Of a stretch of 64,000 nt of DNA, positions 51,092-62,066 are shown piece after piece. A program made the translations under genes and the position numbers. Under the pieces are notes generated by a model. That model saw only the letters and a list, made by a program, of their open reading frames with translations, was not told the origin of the DNA and searched no databases. The DNA is from Loripinus fragilis (Eukaryota > Mollusca > Bivalvia > Lucinida > Lucinidae), in the NCBI GenBank assembly GCA_964019695.1, contig OZ026521.1:33019601-33083600 (forward strand), written 5' to 3'. Numbering within the stretch: the first letter of the stretch is position 1; each line of letters starts with the position of its first letter.

Positions 51092-51740
51092 TAAGGGGGT
51101 GTTAAGACGGCATGATTTAGTCGTCCTGTATGATTTTTCTGTTTAGGCGGCATTACAATGTCATGTGTGATTTCTTTCAACGGTGAAGAAAACTGGCTGG
51201 GCACCTTGAGCTCTCTCATCATGCTCTACATTGTTGCATTGCTATAGCTAAGAACATGTGTTAAAACTCATTCCCGCAAGTCAAGACTTCTGTCATCTGC
51301 TATTTCATCGGGTTTCATCTGTTTATGTTCTTATGTAGTCTTTATGGCGAACAATATCAACCCAGATCAGACTGTTCCCTGGAAGCAGTCTGGTCAGGCT
51401 TTATAGTTTTTACTTCCGTGATCAGATCTCCCCTGAAATGCTTTTGAATATATGCAGCAGGTTAATAAGTAGACACCATTTTCAAGACAAAATACTGGCA
51501 TGTTTAGGGTTATCTCTTTTATCTTGCTCCAAAAGCAATTAACCCCAGTGACCTCAAAGCTGATTGGCTAATTCGCCATGATTTTGTAATGGCAAATAGA
51601 ACCAGTTCTATCCCCCGTGACATGTCGTCCTGACTCTTGGAATCATATATGACTCTGTAATAGCAGTGTTTACATGGGCTGATTTGTAATGTACGACTAA
51701 GTCAGGCTGACAAAATCATGCCGTCTAAACACCCCTTAAG
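51092..51740. mobile_element. 649-bp TIR element (GACGGCATGATTT ends)
   Basis: Left CTAAGGGGGTGTTAAGACGG then CATGATTTAGTC; right is the complement with few mismatches (GACAAAATCATGCCGTCTAA and ACACCCCTTAAG). Contains a CAGATCAGACTGTTCCCTGG hairpin. Inserted in the Harbinger-like copy. Confidence 0.8.
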
Positions 51741-51951
51741 CGTTACTAAAGGTAACGACTCGAATGAAACCGTACGAGTCCGGAACTTTGGGTCGACTGC
51801 AGTATGATAGGTTTTGATACGTTTAGATGCGAATGAGATATGGATAGGATACGAACAATTACGTATTCTTGCCTAGCGTTACGCATCATTGCGTTGTTTT
51901 CATCCGCAGAACTTTTTTGATATTTTTCAAAATTTGGGCGCGGATGGAAAT

Positions 51952-54394
51952 CACACTGGTCAATGTAAACGCACCGGTGGTTGCTACAACGAGCTGGTTG
52001 TTGCATTTTACAGCACCGGTGGTGGCGTAAAAGGTAAAAAAATCTATACCTGTTGACTTTATTATTTATTTATAAACTTGCATTTATTTTATTTGTGATG
52101 ACACCTGGCGCACAGACCACCGGTAACATTGCAGTTTATGGCTCTGCCAAGCAATTGGTGATTTAATTCATGGTTTGGACTGCAAATCCAACACAGTTCT
52201 GGAGTTTTGCCGTGACCGGTGCTTTTTTCTAGCGTAACTGCCAAAATTGAGTGAAATCTGCACGTCTAAGCGCAGCTGTTGTCATATTCCCATGAAATAA
52301 CATCCAAAAAACGATTACTTCTTTGTTTTGTTTTTCTTGGTAAACTAGCCAATGTTTTATTGAGGATTTTTATTACAACGCACTGGGAGCATTTTTTGAC
52401 GCATTGATACAACGCACTGATGGTTGCACAGAATTCCTGTGGTTGCTGGTGCAGCCTCACCACACCATTCACTGTTCTTATAAACGGTACATAAATCGTT
52501 ATTTGAGCCAGCACATGATATTTCAGTGCCAGGACGAAGACTCAGGTGAGCCTGTGCAAATGTACAGACTCGCCAGATCCTTCTCTGTATAGAAAAAATA
52601 GAGAGTAGTAATCGTTTTTGGATGTTATTTCTTGGGACTATGATAACATAGCTGCAGCTGTGCTTAGACATACAGAATTTCCTGAAGTTAGGCAGTCACA
52701 ATAGAAAAAAAGCACCTGTCACTGTCAAACTCCACAACTGTGTCGGATTTGTTGGTCAAACCATGAATTAAAACGCCAATTGCATGGCAGAGCCATAAAC
52801 TGCAATGTTTCTGACGGTTTGTGCGCATTGGGTCATCAAAAGTAAAATAAATGCAAGCTTATAAAGAAATCATACACTCAATAGGCATAGTTTTTGTGGT
52901 TTTTGTACACTGATGAAGGCTCAAGCGTGACTCTGCAAATGTGTAGCCTTACCAGAGATGCTCCAGAGCTAGTCCTGTTCGCACTTTGAGAGTCGTTCCG
53001 CTTATTTTTCTGATTGGCCCCAAAACTTTTAATTTAATGAGATTGTTTGTCCGTTATGATACATTACAATAGTTAAGAAGCCTCCATGGGAGCTTAAGAA
53101 TTTTGTGCTTCAACAACAGCAGATTCTGGGGCGAAGATTTAGTAACAATAAAATGCAATTTCAGCACCCCAGAGATATAGGCTGCTGTCTGTTCTAAGGC
53201 GGTGATTCTGTTGTTGTTGATTCGTTGTTGATTGTAACTCCCATTACAGGATTCTGTAATTGTTCTATAATTTGTTACTTTGTGTCCATTCTTGTTTTGC
53301 AATCATCTTGAAGGGGAAGAGAGAGAGCTGGCTGCTTTGCTTAGTTTGTCTTCCTGGTGTCTCGTGATTGTTGTGTGGCTATTCCTCTCAGTGCTATGGG
53401 TTTGTCTGCAGTTTGTGATTATGATACTTACTATTTTTGGGTGTCATTCATGCGAACAGCGATGGCTTTGGCCACATTTGCTTGGTCTAGTCTGAGCCTT
53501 CGTCACAGTTTAAAATTCTCATGTGATGACTTAAATGGCGATTGAATGCCATTTTGTGCGAGCAGCGAAGGATCTGGCGAGTCTGCACATTTGCACAGGC
53601 TTACCTTAGCCTTCGTCACTGTACAAAATCTCTTGTGCTGCCTTAAATGGCGACTTGTGTGCTATTCACGCCAGCAGCGAATACTCTGGTGAGTCTGCAC
53701 ATTTGCGCAGGCAATCACTGGACAATGTAATAAATATCAAGATCTCTTGTGCTGACAGCAAATGCTCTTGGGAGTATGCACGTTTGCACAGGCTCGCCTG
53801 AGCCTTCTATACAGTATCGAAATATCATGTGCTGGTTGAAATGGCGGTTTTTGCAACGTTTATGTGAACAGCGAATGATGTGGTGAGTCTGCGCCAGCAA
53901 CCCCAGGAATTCTGTGCAACCAACAGTGCGTTGTATCAATGCGTCAAAAAAATGATCCCAGTGCGTTGTAATAAAAATTCCTCAATAAAACATTTGCTAG
54001 TTTACCAAGAAAAAAAAACCAAAGTAGTAATCGTTTTTTGGATGTTATTTCATGGGAATATGACAACAGTTGCGCTTAGACATGCAGATTCCACTCAATT
54101 TAGGCAGTTAAACTATAAAAAAAGCACCTGTCACAGCAAAACTCCAGAACTTTGTTGGATTTGCAGTCCAAACCATGAATTAAATCACCAATTGCTTGGC
54201 AGAGCCATAAACTGCAATGTTACCGGTGGTCTGTGCGCCAGGTGTCATCACAAATAAAATAAATGCAAGTTTATAAATAAATAATAAAGTCAACAGGTAT
54301 AGATTTTTTTACCTTTTACGCCACCACCGGTGCTAAAAAATGCAAACACCAGCTCGTTGTAGCAACCACCGGTGCGTTTACATTGACCAGTGTG
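51952..54394. mobile_element. 2.44-kb foldback element with TIRs of about 600 bp and 5-bp target duplication
   Basis: Ends CACACTGGTCAATGTAAACG and its complement. Arms 51952-52570 and about 53760-54394 are inverted copies throughout (ACCGGTGGTTGCTACAACGA, TTTACGCCACCACCGGTGCT, TTGGTGATTTAATTCATGG, CGCACTGATGGTTGCACAGA). GAAAT flanks both ends (51947-51951, 54395-54399). The uninterrupted target is visible at about 63380. Inside, 52610-52870 is a third, direct copy of part of the right arm, 53045-53430 is a family R1 repeat, and 53440-53890 is a tandem array of about 120 bp (GCGAAYRMTSTGGYGAGTCTG). No transposase. Confidence 0.85.
53045..53430 (+). repeat. Family R1 dispersed repeat inside the foldback
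   Basis: TTGTTTGTCCGTTATGATAC to TGTCTGCAGTTTGTGATTAT, with AAGCCTCCATGGGAGC and GATATAGGCTGCTGTCTG, as at 13040-13465. Confidence 0.65.
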
Positions 54395-54518
54395 GAAATG
54401 GCCTTGCGTAAGTTGCGGATAAGATACGAACTGTTACATACTCTGCGGATGTGATACGTATCGTTACGGAATGAATGGATAGTTGCGGACGGGCTTAACG
54501 TACCATCCGCAGGGTCCG

Positions 54519-54547
54519 TAAGTGTGTGTGTGTGTGTGTGTGTGTGA
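54519..54547. repeat. (GT)n microsatellite at the element end
   Basis: About 13 GT units forming the right terminus of the Harbinger-like copy; the family ends are themselves (CA)n-like. Confidence 0.85.
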
Positions 54548-54554
54548 CTGGGGC

Positions 54555-56089
54555 ATAAAGGAGCAGTCTACTCAGATAGGGGAGGTGCTGAGAGGAGGCG
54601 AGGCTGGCGGTTGATTTTTTCTCAGCAAAGATTCTTCCCTGTTTTGCATACCAGTGGCCAGACAATGTTAAACTATGAAGCAATCAAACGTTGGTCAAAA
54701 TATACAGTGCCATGCCAGGGAATTTTCTTCCCTTCTCAAGGGGCCAAATTTCGGCCCATTCCCAATCGAAATGGCCACCTTTTTTCCAATACCATGTCTG
54801 TTTATCCCAATTAAGAAAAGTGAAAAAAAAATACCATTTTAGAGACCACTACTACTTACGAAAAACAATGACCCATATCAGAATGATACTAAATATACTG
54901 ACGTCAACTAAAAATGCCTCACTCATTATCACTGATTTCTTAGCGATGATATGTAAAAATGAACAGCCACGTACTGCTTCTTTATGTAGAGGTTGGGCGA
55001 TGTTGGGAAAGGGTTTTAATTTGATATGCAGAAGACGCGTTATACCGCCGACGTCATACAGGCTCAACGTACACATGACGGCATTGTGCATCGATCGCTT
55101 ATGATTTCAATTTCAATTTGCACCCCGTTTGAGCCATTGATGTTGTGCTAATCAATGAACAAAATTTTGGATCATTTTTTTCAAACAGTTGTGCTTGCGA
55201 GTAATAACTTTATGAAATTATGACGTCATATTAAAGACAAAATGTAAGGTCCGTTTACGAAACTTGCCCAACATTCTCGTTTTGCTTTAAGTAATGGAAA
55301 AAATGATAAGGGGGTACATTAGGTAATGTACACAGAATATGCCTACAAAAATCACGTTATTTAAGATGAGCTGTCACGCCGAATGGCCAGTCGTTGGTCT
55401 ACATTAACGTCATCCAAAACGGCCGTCTGGAACACGTGTCAGATTGCTTTTTCTCCGCAATCGTCGCTGGTTAAAGACTGAAGACTTTTGCAAAGGATTC
55501 GTAAAAATCTTTTCACCCACTTTACAGAGTCAAGACATTTAAGTTTTACGGAAATGCATGGCGAAAAGGTGGGTGGGGTAAGTTTTTTTCTTTCAGCAGA
55601 CGCATACAAACATTGTCTGAACATTATAAACGCATTTTTGGTAAAATAGAGACTGTTTTACAATGGTAAAACCAGTTTTTCCTGTCAACGGATTGTGTCT
55701 GGAAAGAAAGCAAATGTGGCTAAAATCTTGTGTCGCACGAAAAGGTGACCCCTGTCTCAAACCGAGGTCATTTTCTCAGTCTCAAATATTCTTTCAGCAA
55801 TTTTGTTTTCATGAGATACGCTTGATTAATAAGATGTTATAATGCACTAAAATTCATAACTTTGGTCTGATCATTCTAAGAGATATTCACGTTTATTTTT
55901 AGATGAGGCGTTTTTTCTTGACGTCAGTATACTTAAACACTTGTGCTTAAAGGGTATGCTTGCCATAAAACAATCTAGTAACTTCATTTTGAGGATATTT
56001 TTTGTTACCCTTGTTATGTTCTATGTCGTTAATTTCTTCCAATTTTGATGTTAAGTCGATCATTTTTTCCCAATTTTTGTCAGGGGTCT
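54555..56089. other. Intergenic stretch
   Basis: 54645-54720 resembles a unit of the array at 56090-57020 (GCATACCAGTGGCCAGACAA). The rest, including several CpG-bearing bits around 55020-55090 and 55370-55450, shows no supported gene. Confidence 0.4.
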
Positions 56090-57020
56090 TTTCCTAAAAT
56101 TGCTGTAAAAATCCCCACTTTGGTCAAAATATACCGTGCCATGCAGCTCAAGAGTTATGAGCATTTTCACTAAAAGATCTCGACCAGCCAGACTGATTCT
56201 CGACTAAACCTCATTACCGTTTTGCATACCCATGGCCAGGCAATCGTAAAATGTATAAGTGAGCATAACTTGATCCAAATTAGACTTGCTCAAGTCCCTA
56301 CATTTAAGATTTCATTTGAGATGAACGGTCCCTTTAATTGTTTAAAAAAGTAAAAGTCCCTTTAACCAAAACTTCAAAATGTAGATTTTACTCAAATTTC
56401 GAACATTGTATGAATAGGAAACTAAAAATTATGAAAAAAAGGCTAAAAGACAGATGAAAAAAAATGTACAGACTTTGGAAAGTCTAGACCCAAATATACC
56501 ATGTGGTTAAAGAGTTATGAGCATTTTCATTTAAATGCCTCAACCAGCCAAAATGATGCTCGGCAAAGACTTGTCACCATTTAGCATACCAGTGTCTAGA
56601 CAATGTTAAAATGTAATTGATCAACATATACCATGTGGTTCAAGAGTTATGAGTAGTTTCACTCGACCGGCCGAAATGATGCTCAGCGAAGCCATGTAAC
56701 CATTTTGCATACCAGTGGCCGGGCAATCTTAAAATGTATAAGTGAGCCTTACTTGAGCCAAATATACCATGTGGTTCAAGGTTTATGAGCATTTTCACTA
56801 ACTGACTGGACTAATGATCGGCGAAGCCTTGTCACCGTTTTGAATACCATGTCTATAAAATGTTAAAATGTATAAGTATACAAAATTTGATCAAACTATA
56901 TCAGCGGGTACAAGAGTTATGAGCATTTTCTCTAAAAGACATTGACTGGCTGAAATGATGTTCGGTGAAGCCTCGTCACCGTTCTGGTTCAAGCGTTATG
57001 AGTATTATCATTAATTGCTA
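56090..57020. repeat. Tandem array, unit about 130 bp
   Basis: About six units of ATATACCATGTGGTTCAAG, AGTTATGAGCATTTTCACT, CGACCRGCCRAAATGATGCTC, GCGAAGCCWTGTCACC, TTTTGCATACCAGTGGCC, GGCAATSTTAAAATGTATAA. The GAGTTATGAGC word recurs at 56145, 56512, 56648, 56783, 56911 and 56994. Confidence 0.75.
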
Positions 57021-57203
57021 TAGTGCTATAGTCTGGTTCACGAAAAGTGGCAGTTTTTTACCGTTAACAAAGAAAAGTTCATTATTCAAATCAGGAGCTG
57101 AAAAGTAACTGTAAATTGCAGGTTGTTTGGTAAGTGTACCTTCGAAAATGATATCACGTATACAATCCACGATAGCGCAATCGGGAACGCGGCGGATTAG
57201 CAA
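57018..57203 (-). CDS. Unrecognised ORF, 61 codons
   Basis: Minus strand: RRVPDCAIVDCIRDIIFEGT, LTKQPAIYSYFSAPDLNNEL, FFVNGKKLPLF and a TAG. Residue composition and hydrophobic spacing look protein-like, and the region is CpG-richer than its surroundings, but it has an upstream in-frame TAA, no clear acceptor and no recognised domain. It could be a gene relic. Confidence 0.25.
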   Translation of the reverse strand: MLIRRVPDCAIVDCIRDIIFEGTLTKQPAIYSYFSAPDLNNELFFVNGKKLPLFVNQTIAL

Positions 57204-57518
57204 AGGTCGCTTACTTTATAATCCTTGCTCGATAAGCGTAGAGTGAGGAAACAGATTAACAGTTAGAAGTATGAAAGAAAATCCTGTATTTGTCCAATCG
57301 GGTGAATAAAGCACCGTCACCTGACCAACTACGCAACTCCACGCTTATCGTGTAATACCTATAGCTTTAGTATGGTTGTAATGAAGGTGTCTGCGTAAAT
57401 TGGATATTTTTTTTTTGTAAATTTCTAAATTTTATTCCCTAGCATAATGATGTTCCAAACGGAGCTAGCCAGTAACAGTAGATATATAGACACAATTAAA
57501 AGCAAAAGTTACTTTTCT

Positions 57519-57887
57519 TTAAAGCTGCATACTCTGTAACTATGAACATTTTTCGAAAATTTTTATTTTTCATTTGTAAAAGAAAAAATAAGCTATGTTT
57601 TCACAATAAAAATGTTCAGTACAGCTGAAAACTGCATGGAAAAGTGAGTTATCTTATCAAATAGGTTTTTATTTCTCTTGTTGGTAATTATTTGCGTCCC
57701 TCCAATAATTCTAGATCGTTGAATTTTAACATAAATGCAGTTGTTTTGATAGTGATAACTTGTTAAGATGTACGAAAATGGTAAAATGTTTACCTGAATT
57801 TGAGTATTTTTACTGTGTTCTTGAAAAGTAAAAACATTATTTTTAAAATAAGAAGATCAAAAGTTTCTGACTTTGCAGCTTTAAACG
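57519..57887. mobile_element. MITE with AAAGCTGCA ends
   Basis: TTTAAAGCTGCATACTCTG against CTGACTTTGCAGCTTTAAA. Interior AT-rich. Confidence 0.5.
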
Positions 57888-58284
57888 TAGTCTAATTCCA
57901 ATAACCACATATTTCAGTATTCGAACCACAATAGTGGTTATTTGACTTCTGTGGACTTCTAAAACGGAGACGTGAGATCGAACTCTGGTGGGGCCACATC
58001 CTTTTGTTGAGATTGTGTCTACCAGTGAAAATATAAATATACTGAGTATAGGAAACCTTTCATAAGAAGCCTGTCTGGCAATCTGATAATAGCGACCTTT
58101 CACAACTACGTTACAACAAGCGCATGATGCATATTAAAGTAACCCAAATAATGATTTGTCAGTTTCTTCCTTCAATGTATATCTTTTATGTTAAATGTTT
58201 TGGGTATTTAGCAATTGTAAAAAACTTTATAGGAACAAAAAAAATAAACGAACAGGAAAGAGCTCCAGAAAAGCAAATGGTGTC

Positions 58285-58352
58285 TTGCTAGGGTTCGAAC
58301 CTCTGACCATGAGTACTATAACTGCCCGCCTTATCCGCTCAGCCGTATATCG
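58285..58352 (-). other. tRNA-like sequence 1
   Basis: Minus strand has ATACGGCTGAGCGGATAAGG (A-box-like) and AGAGGTTCGAACCC (B box), 45 bp apart. No complete acceptor stem can be paired, so a tRNA-derived repeat or relic is more likely than a gene. Confidence 0.45.
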
Positions 58353-58631
58353 AATACGTTTCATGCTTCTAAATAATTACAATCATTATTATGATGTTAA
58401 TGTGTGTTTCTAAATATACCTGAGTCTCCTATTTACATCAATGCACTTGTCTTGTATAACGGTGAATCACTGCCAACTTTCGTGAATCTATCTATACCAC
58501 GATATTATGACCATGTTTACATTTTCGTGTTTGTAAACATTGAAATCAAAACATTGGAACTGTTTACATGTAAGGGGTGGCTGCACACACTTGGGCTTTA
58601 AGTGGGTATTTTGAATTTTACTGGTAATCAT

Positions 58632-58726
58632 CATGGATAGCTCAGTAGGTAACGACTCGGACAACAGAGCATCAATATGTATAGTTTTTGCTTTGTCAGG
58701 GGGGTTCGAGTCCCCGTAAATGAATG
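58632..58726 (+). other. tRNA-like sequence 2 with long middle
   Basis: GGATAGCTCAGTAGGTAACG (A box), a 45-nt middle that can pair GACAA with TTTGTC, then GGGGGGTTCGAGTCCCC (a good T-arm). The ends TCAT/ATGA can pair. A long-variable-arm tRNA, an intron-bearing tRNA or a SINE head are all possible. Confidence 0.4.
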
Positions 58727-58810
58727 ATTTTTCTCTCTTTATTTTTTTATTCCTCACTGTGTAATATTATATTTATTGTATCTTTATATATATTATAATC
58801 ATATTTGCAG

Positions 58811-58873
58811 AATAATACATCCACTTATGCCAAGTATTCCTTAAACTGCTCATCAGCAAACAAGAACACCCAG
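58811..58873 (+). CDS. Candidate exon, secreted or extracellular protein
   Basis: 63 nt between ATATTTGCAG and GTGAGA, phase 0 to phase 0: NNTSTYAKYSLNCSSANKN then TQ. Two or three N-glycosylation sequons and one Cys suggest an ectodomain. It could join the micro-exon at 63954-63983 (also 0/0). Too short to assign. Confidence 0.35.
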
Positions 58874-59239
58874 GTGAGATTCCACAGAATATGGCATGTC
58901 ATCAGGGTCTACACGGTTTGCTTTAATAAACGCGATACTCGACAACAGAAGTAATTTGGTCACAATGAGCAGCAGACAGATCCAACCTGGTGCAAGTGTT
59001 ATGGCTTTGAGGCTCAAGATGGCATAAATGGTCAATAACGTACATGATAACTGGTGTTTCTTGTAAACAAAACACACAATTTCACAAACATATAATATGG
59101 GTCCCGTCCCTAGAAATTCTGTCTTCGGGGTTAGCATTAAGGCCATGCTTGTATCAAAAAGATCGTGAGCAAAAAGGCGCGCGCAAGTGAATTGTAATCA
59201 CATTCAAAATAAAAATGATATAAAAAAAAATACCCTTGT

Positions 59240-59312
59240 ATGGGGATCGAACCATTAACCTTACGGATAACGGTTTAGAGGCCTATCCACTACACTAGGA
59301 AAACACACGATC
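59240..59312 (-). other. tRNA-like sequence 3
   Basis: Minus strand CCTAGTGTAGTGGATAGGCC (A box) and ATGGTTCGATCCCCAT (T-arm-like), ending GGGTATTTTTTT, a pol III-type terminator run. Stems pair imperfectly. Confidence 0.45.
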
Positions 59313-59818
59313 AAACTGTTAGATATTTTGCGCTTTATTCGCATCAAAATACCTGTATAATTCTATAAATAGTTATCTAAAAATATCTTTGTTATTGGTA
59401 AATATTTACAATAATACAGACTGTCAACATCGTTGGCTTCCGGTTGTGAATAGTATGATGTGTGTTTTCATGTCGCTGTGCTATTTTACTTTTTAAAACA
59501 TGATATAGAGTGTTTTTAGTTCTTTTGGGACGCTGGTGAAGTGACTATAATATAATGGATAATTCTTATATGAAATAAAGGATAAATAGTGTGGAGCAGG
59601 CACAAATGCAGGGAAGTACATAAACTCTTCTCTCCTTTCCAAAGAAATTATATAGCGCCATATTTGAACATTTGTTTACGCCCGACCCAATATAATTCAC
59701 GTGTTATTAACTGTTATAACGGTAGATTGGACAATACACTATAGAACGACCCACGCTCGGCGAAATTCCAGGTATACTGTAGGGCGTTTAATAAGGCACC
59801 TAATACTTATTGATAAAT

Positions 59819-60759
59819 ATGGATGCTACGTTTCTCAAGGACGTTACTCCTGGGGCTATGGCTACCAGTACTCCTATACCAAAAGGTGAGGGGTACCAAA
59901 AGGTGACAAGAAGCGCGAGGCTGGCTCACCATTGGAGACACAACAGGACGTGCAAAAGAAGACACGCCATGCCACAGACCCTGATCAGAACACATCTCTG
60001 CCAGCTATCAATGAGATCGGGACTGATAATGACAATTGTGCCAATAAAGAGGATGAGGTCCATTATCTATCATACCCATTAAACCCTGTGGATATAGCAG
60101 AGATTGCCAAGGAACTACGCGCGCTTATGGCAGTGGACATCAAATCAGCGGTGAAGGAGGCTGTCAAGGAGGCTACAAATTTCTTGAAGGTGGAGATCCA
60201 AGAACTGCATACCGAGAACGCTCGCCTCCAGAAAGCCAACGATGAGCTTCATAGTCGTGTGTGCCAGGCAGAAGAGATCAATGATGCTCTAGAACAGTAC
60301 AGTCGTCGGAACTCTCTGAGGTTCTCTGGTATTCCAGAGGAGGCCGACGAGCAGACTGATCAGGTCATTCTTGGAGTCGCGAACAAGCTTAACATTGATA
60401 TTGACTTTAGGGACATAGACAGATCGCACCGTGTTGGCAAGGTCGTGACAGGGATTCGGAACGGAAACAGACGACATCGGGACATTATCGTGAAATTTGC
60501 ACGTTATAATGTTAGAGACAGTGTATACAAAATGCGCAGAGAATTGAGAAATATTCCTCAGCTGAAGTCAGTATATGTAAATGAGGACATGACCCAGAAA
60601 CGAGCAAAGCTACTTTTTGATGCACGGCTTAGATTTCACATTCCCCGGAAATTTGACAGAACATTTTGCCACCGGGAAAGGATCTTATGCTACGTTTACA
60701 CTATGTCCCCGGCGGCCACGGCAGTCACGATTTCGGCCACCGTGGACGAAACGGAGTGA
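59819..60759 (+). pseudogene. LINE ORF1-like protein, frameshifted
   Basis: ATG at 59819 opens MDATFLKDVTPGAMATSTPI, then the frame shifts and continues at 59911-60759. The long part has an acidic region, a coiled coil (about 60140-60300, VKEATNFLKVEIQELHTENA then RLQKANDELHSRVCQAEE), the hallmark EQYSRRNSLRFSGIPE, and RSHRVGK, DIIVKFARYNVRDSVYKMRR and VYVNEDMTQKRAKLLFDAR. These are the RRM-like and C-terminal parts of L1-type (Transposase_22-like) ORF1 proteins, an RNA-binding chaperone in LINE retrotransposition. The shift is explained by a 17-nt direct duplication at 59877-59910 (TACCAAAAGGTGA twice). After about 60690 the frame enters unrelated CG-rich sequence, and no ORF2 follows. Confidence 0.75.
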
Positions 60760-62045
60760 CCGTTACACAACGTAGGGAAACGGGGTCGATAAACGTAGCT
60801 CGCCGTGGTTGCCGTGATCGCCGGGACAGATTTTTAAACAGTCAAACAAATTGCCACGGCAGCCACAGCGGGATTGACCTACTTAAATGTGCCGTAGTAG
60901 AACGGGGAGAACGCAACAAAACGTGTTAGAACGTAACAGACCTTAAAACAACTTGGAGTATGTCCATAGCGGAACGGCTTGTTACGAGACGGCAACCCAA
61001 GGTTTGCCAAGGCCGGTCATGGTCTATCAAGTTCTGTTGCGGTCTGCCACGTTCTCCTAACCCGACCCCACAGCTCGAATCTGAACATGGAGTCTAAGAA
61101 TCTCAAATAGATGCATCTGAGACAAGGATAGAAATAATCATTACTGAATGTATTTGTATGCGTGCATTTTAGTAATATGTGCAATTAACCCGTACTTTTT
61201 TTCTTCTTCCGGTTTCATATACAGACTTGGGTAGTTTCATTGTATTATCAAGAGGCCTTAGGTTATTATTTCCCATGGCAGAATATTGCATTTAGTTCTC
61301 TGAAGATCAGTCAGTGTAGACATTGATAAAATACTGCATTGTATGCCATTTCATTAGAATCTTCAATGTTTAAAGAAAATACTCATTAATGAGTCACTAG
61401 AGTACAGAGGGTTAATGCTGATACAAATGCCTGGTGTTATTGTTCCAAGACTCTCATCGGACAGTTTCGAAGAGCTTTTGAGGCCTGAATTGCCTTAACA
61501 TCATAGATGCGAAGCTCTCTTACTATAAAAGTTGAGAAATATCCAAGCTGTTGCATTCGTTCTTCCTAAAACCATGCCCGAACTTTGCATCCGTCTTTAA
61601 TCTTCCTAGCCTGCAAGACGATCATTCTTCTATACAGCTGCTGGTGGCCTCCTTGCTGCCGGTAAAGGCTAGATGAGCGCTCCTAGCAATTATATAAATA
61701 CGAAATCAGCTTCTTCATTGCCATTAATGATGTTTTTTTTTTTATCAAGGGTGCATACATGTAATATAACGATTGCAGCAGCTTTGTGGACCTCTTTTTT
61801 TATACCGTGGGCATATTAGGGCTCAAACACCTTTCATCGCCCAGATTTCATCGTAGAAATCCTTGACAGAGCTTGATAGACATAGCAGAACTTGATCGCA
61901 ACGTAACAAAACGTGAGAGGTCCCAGCAGAACGTGGCAGGCCGGGAGGAAACGTAGAACCATCCACGACAGACCGTAGCGCGCCGGCGAGCCTCTGTCAC
62001 TGCTACCTTGACAGGCCGTGAGAAAACGTAGCGAGGCTTAAACTG
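60687..62045. mobile_element. CG-rich element with GCTACGTTT ends
   Basis: Ends resemble GCTACGTTTACACTATG and, inverted at 62010-62045, GCTACGTTTTCTCACGG. Both subterminal zones (60700-61070, 61860-62040) are rich in short words such as AACGTAGC, AACGTRRCAG, GTTACGAG, CCACGGCAG on both strands, while the middle (61090-61850) is ordinary AT-rich sequence. It apparently truncates the LINE ORF1. Confidence 0.5.
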
Positions 62046-62066
62046 GTAGTATAGTTAATGCCCCAG

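Larger units (their letters stand above)
50400..54554. mobile_element. Harbinger-like element, broken by two nested TIR elements (composite)
   Basis: Pieces 50400-50500 (transposase fragment), 51741-51951 and 54395-54554 match consecutive parts of the copy at 62067-63527, including GTTACTAAAGGTAACGA, TTCATCCGCAGAACTTTTTT, TTGCGGATAAGATACGAACT and CATCCGCAGRGTCCGTAAGT. The right end is GTGTGACTGGGGC, matching the left end GCCCCAGTCACACA of the other copy. Two TIR elements (51092-51740 and 51952-54394) interrupt it. 50501-51091 does not obviously match the other copy. Confidence 0.65.

Noticed and set aside
53880..54257. 125-codon + strand ORF
   Set aside because: Lies wholly in the right arm of the foldback element; the left arm does not keep the frame.
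54691..55104. 137-codon + strand ORF
   Set aside because: No recognisable domain, no splice context, and it begins in text related to a tandem array; insufficient support.
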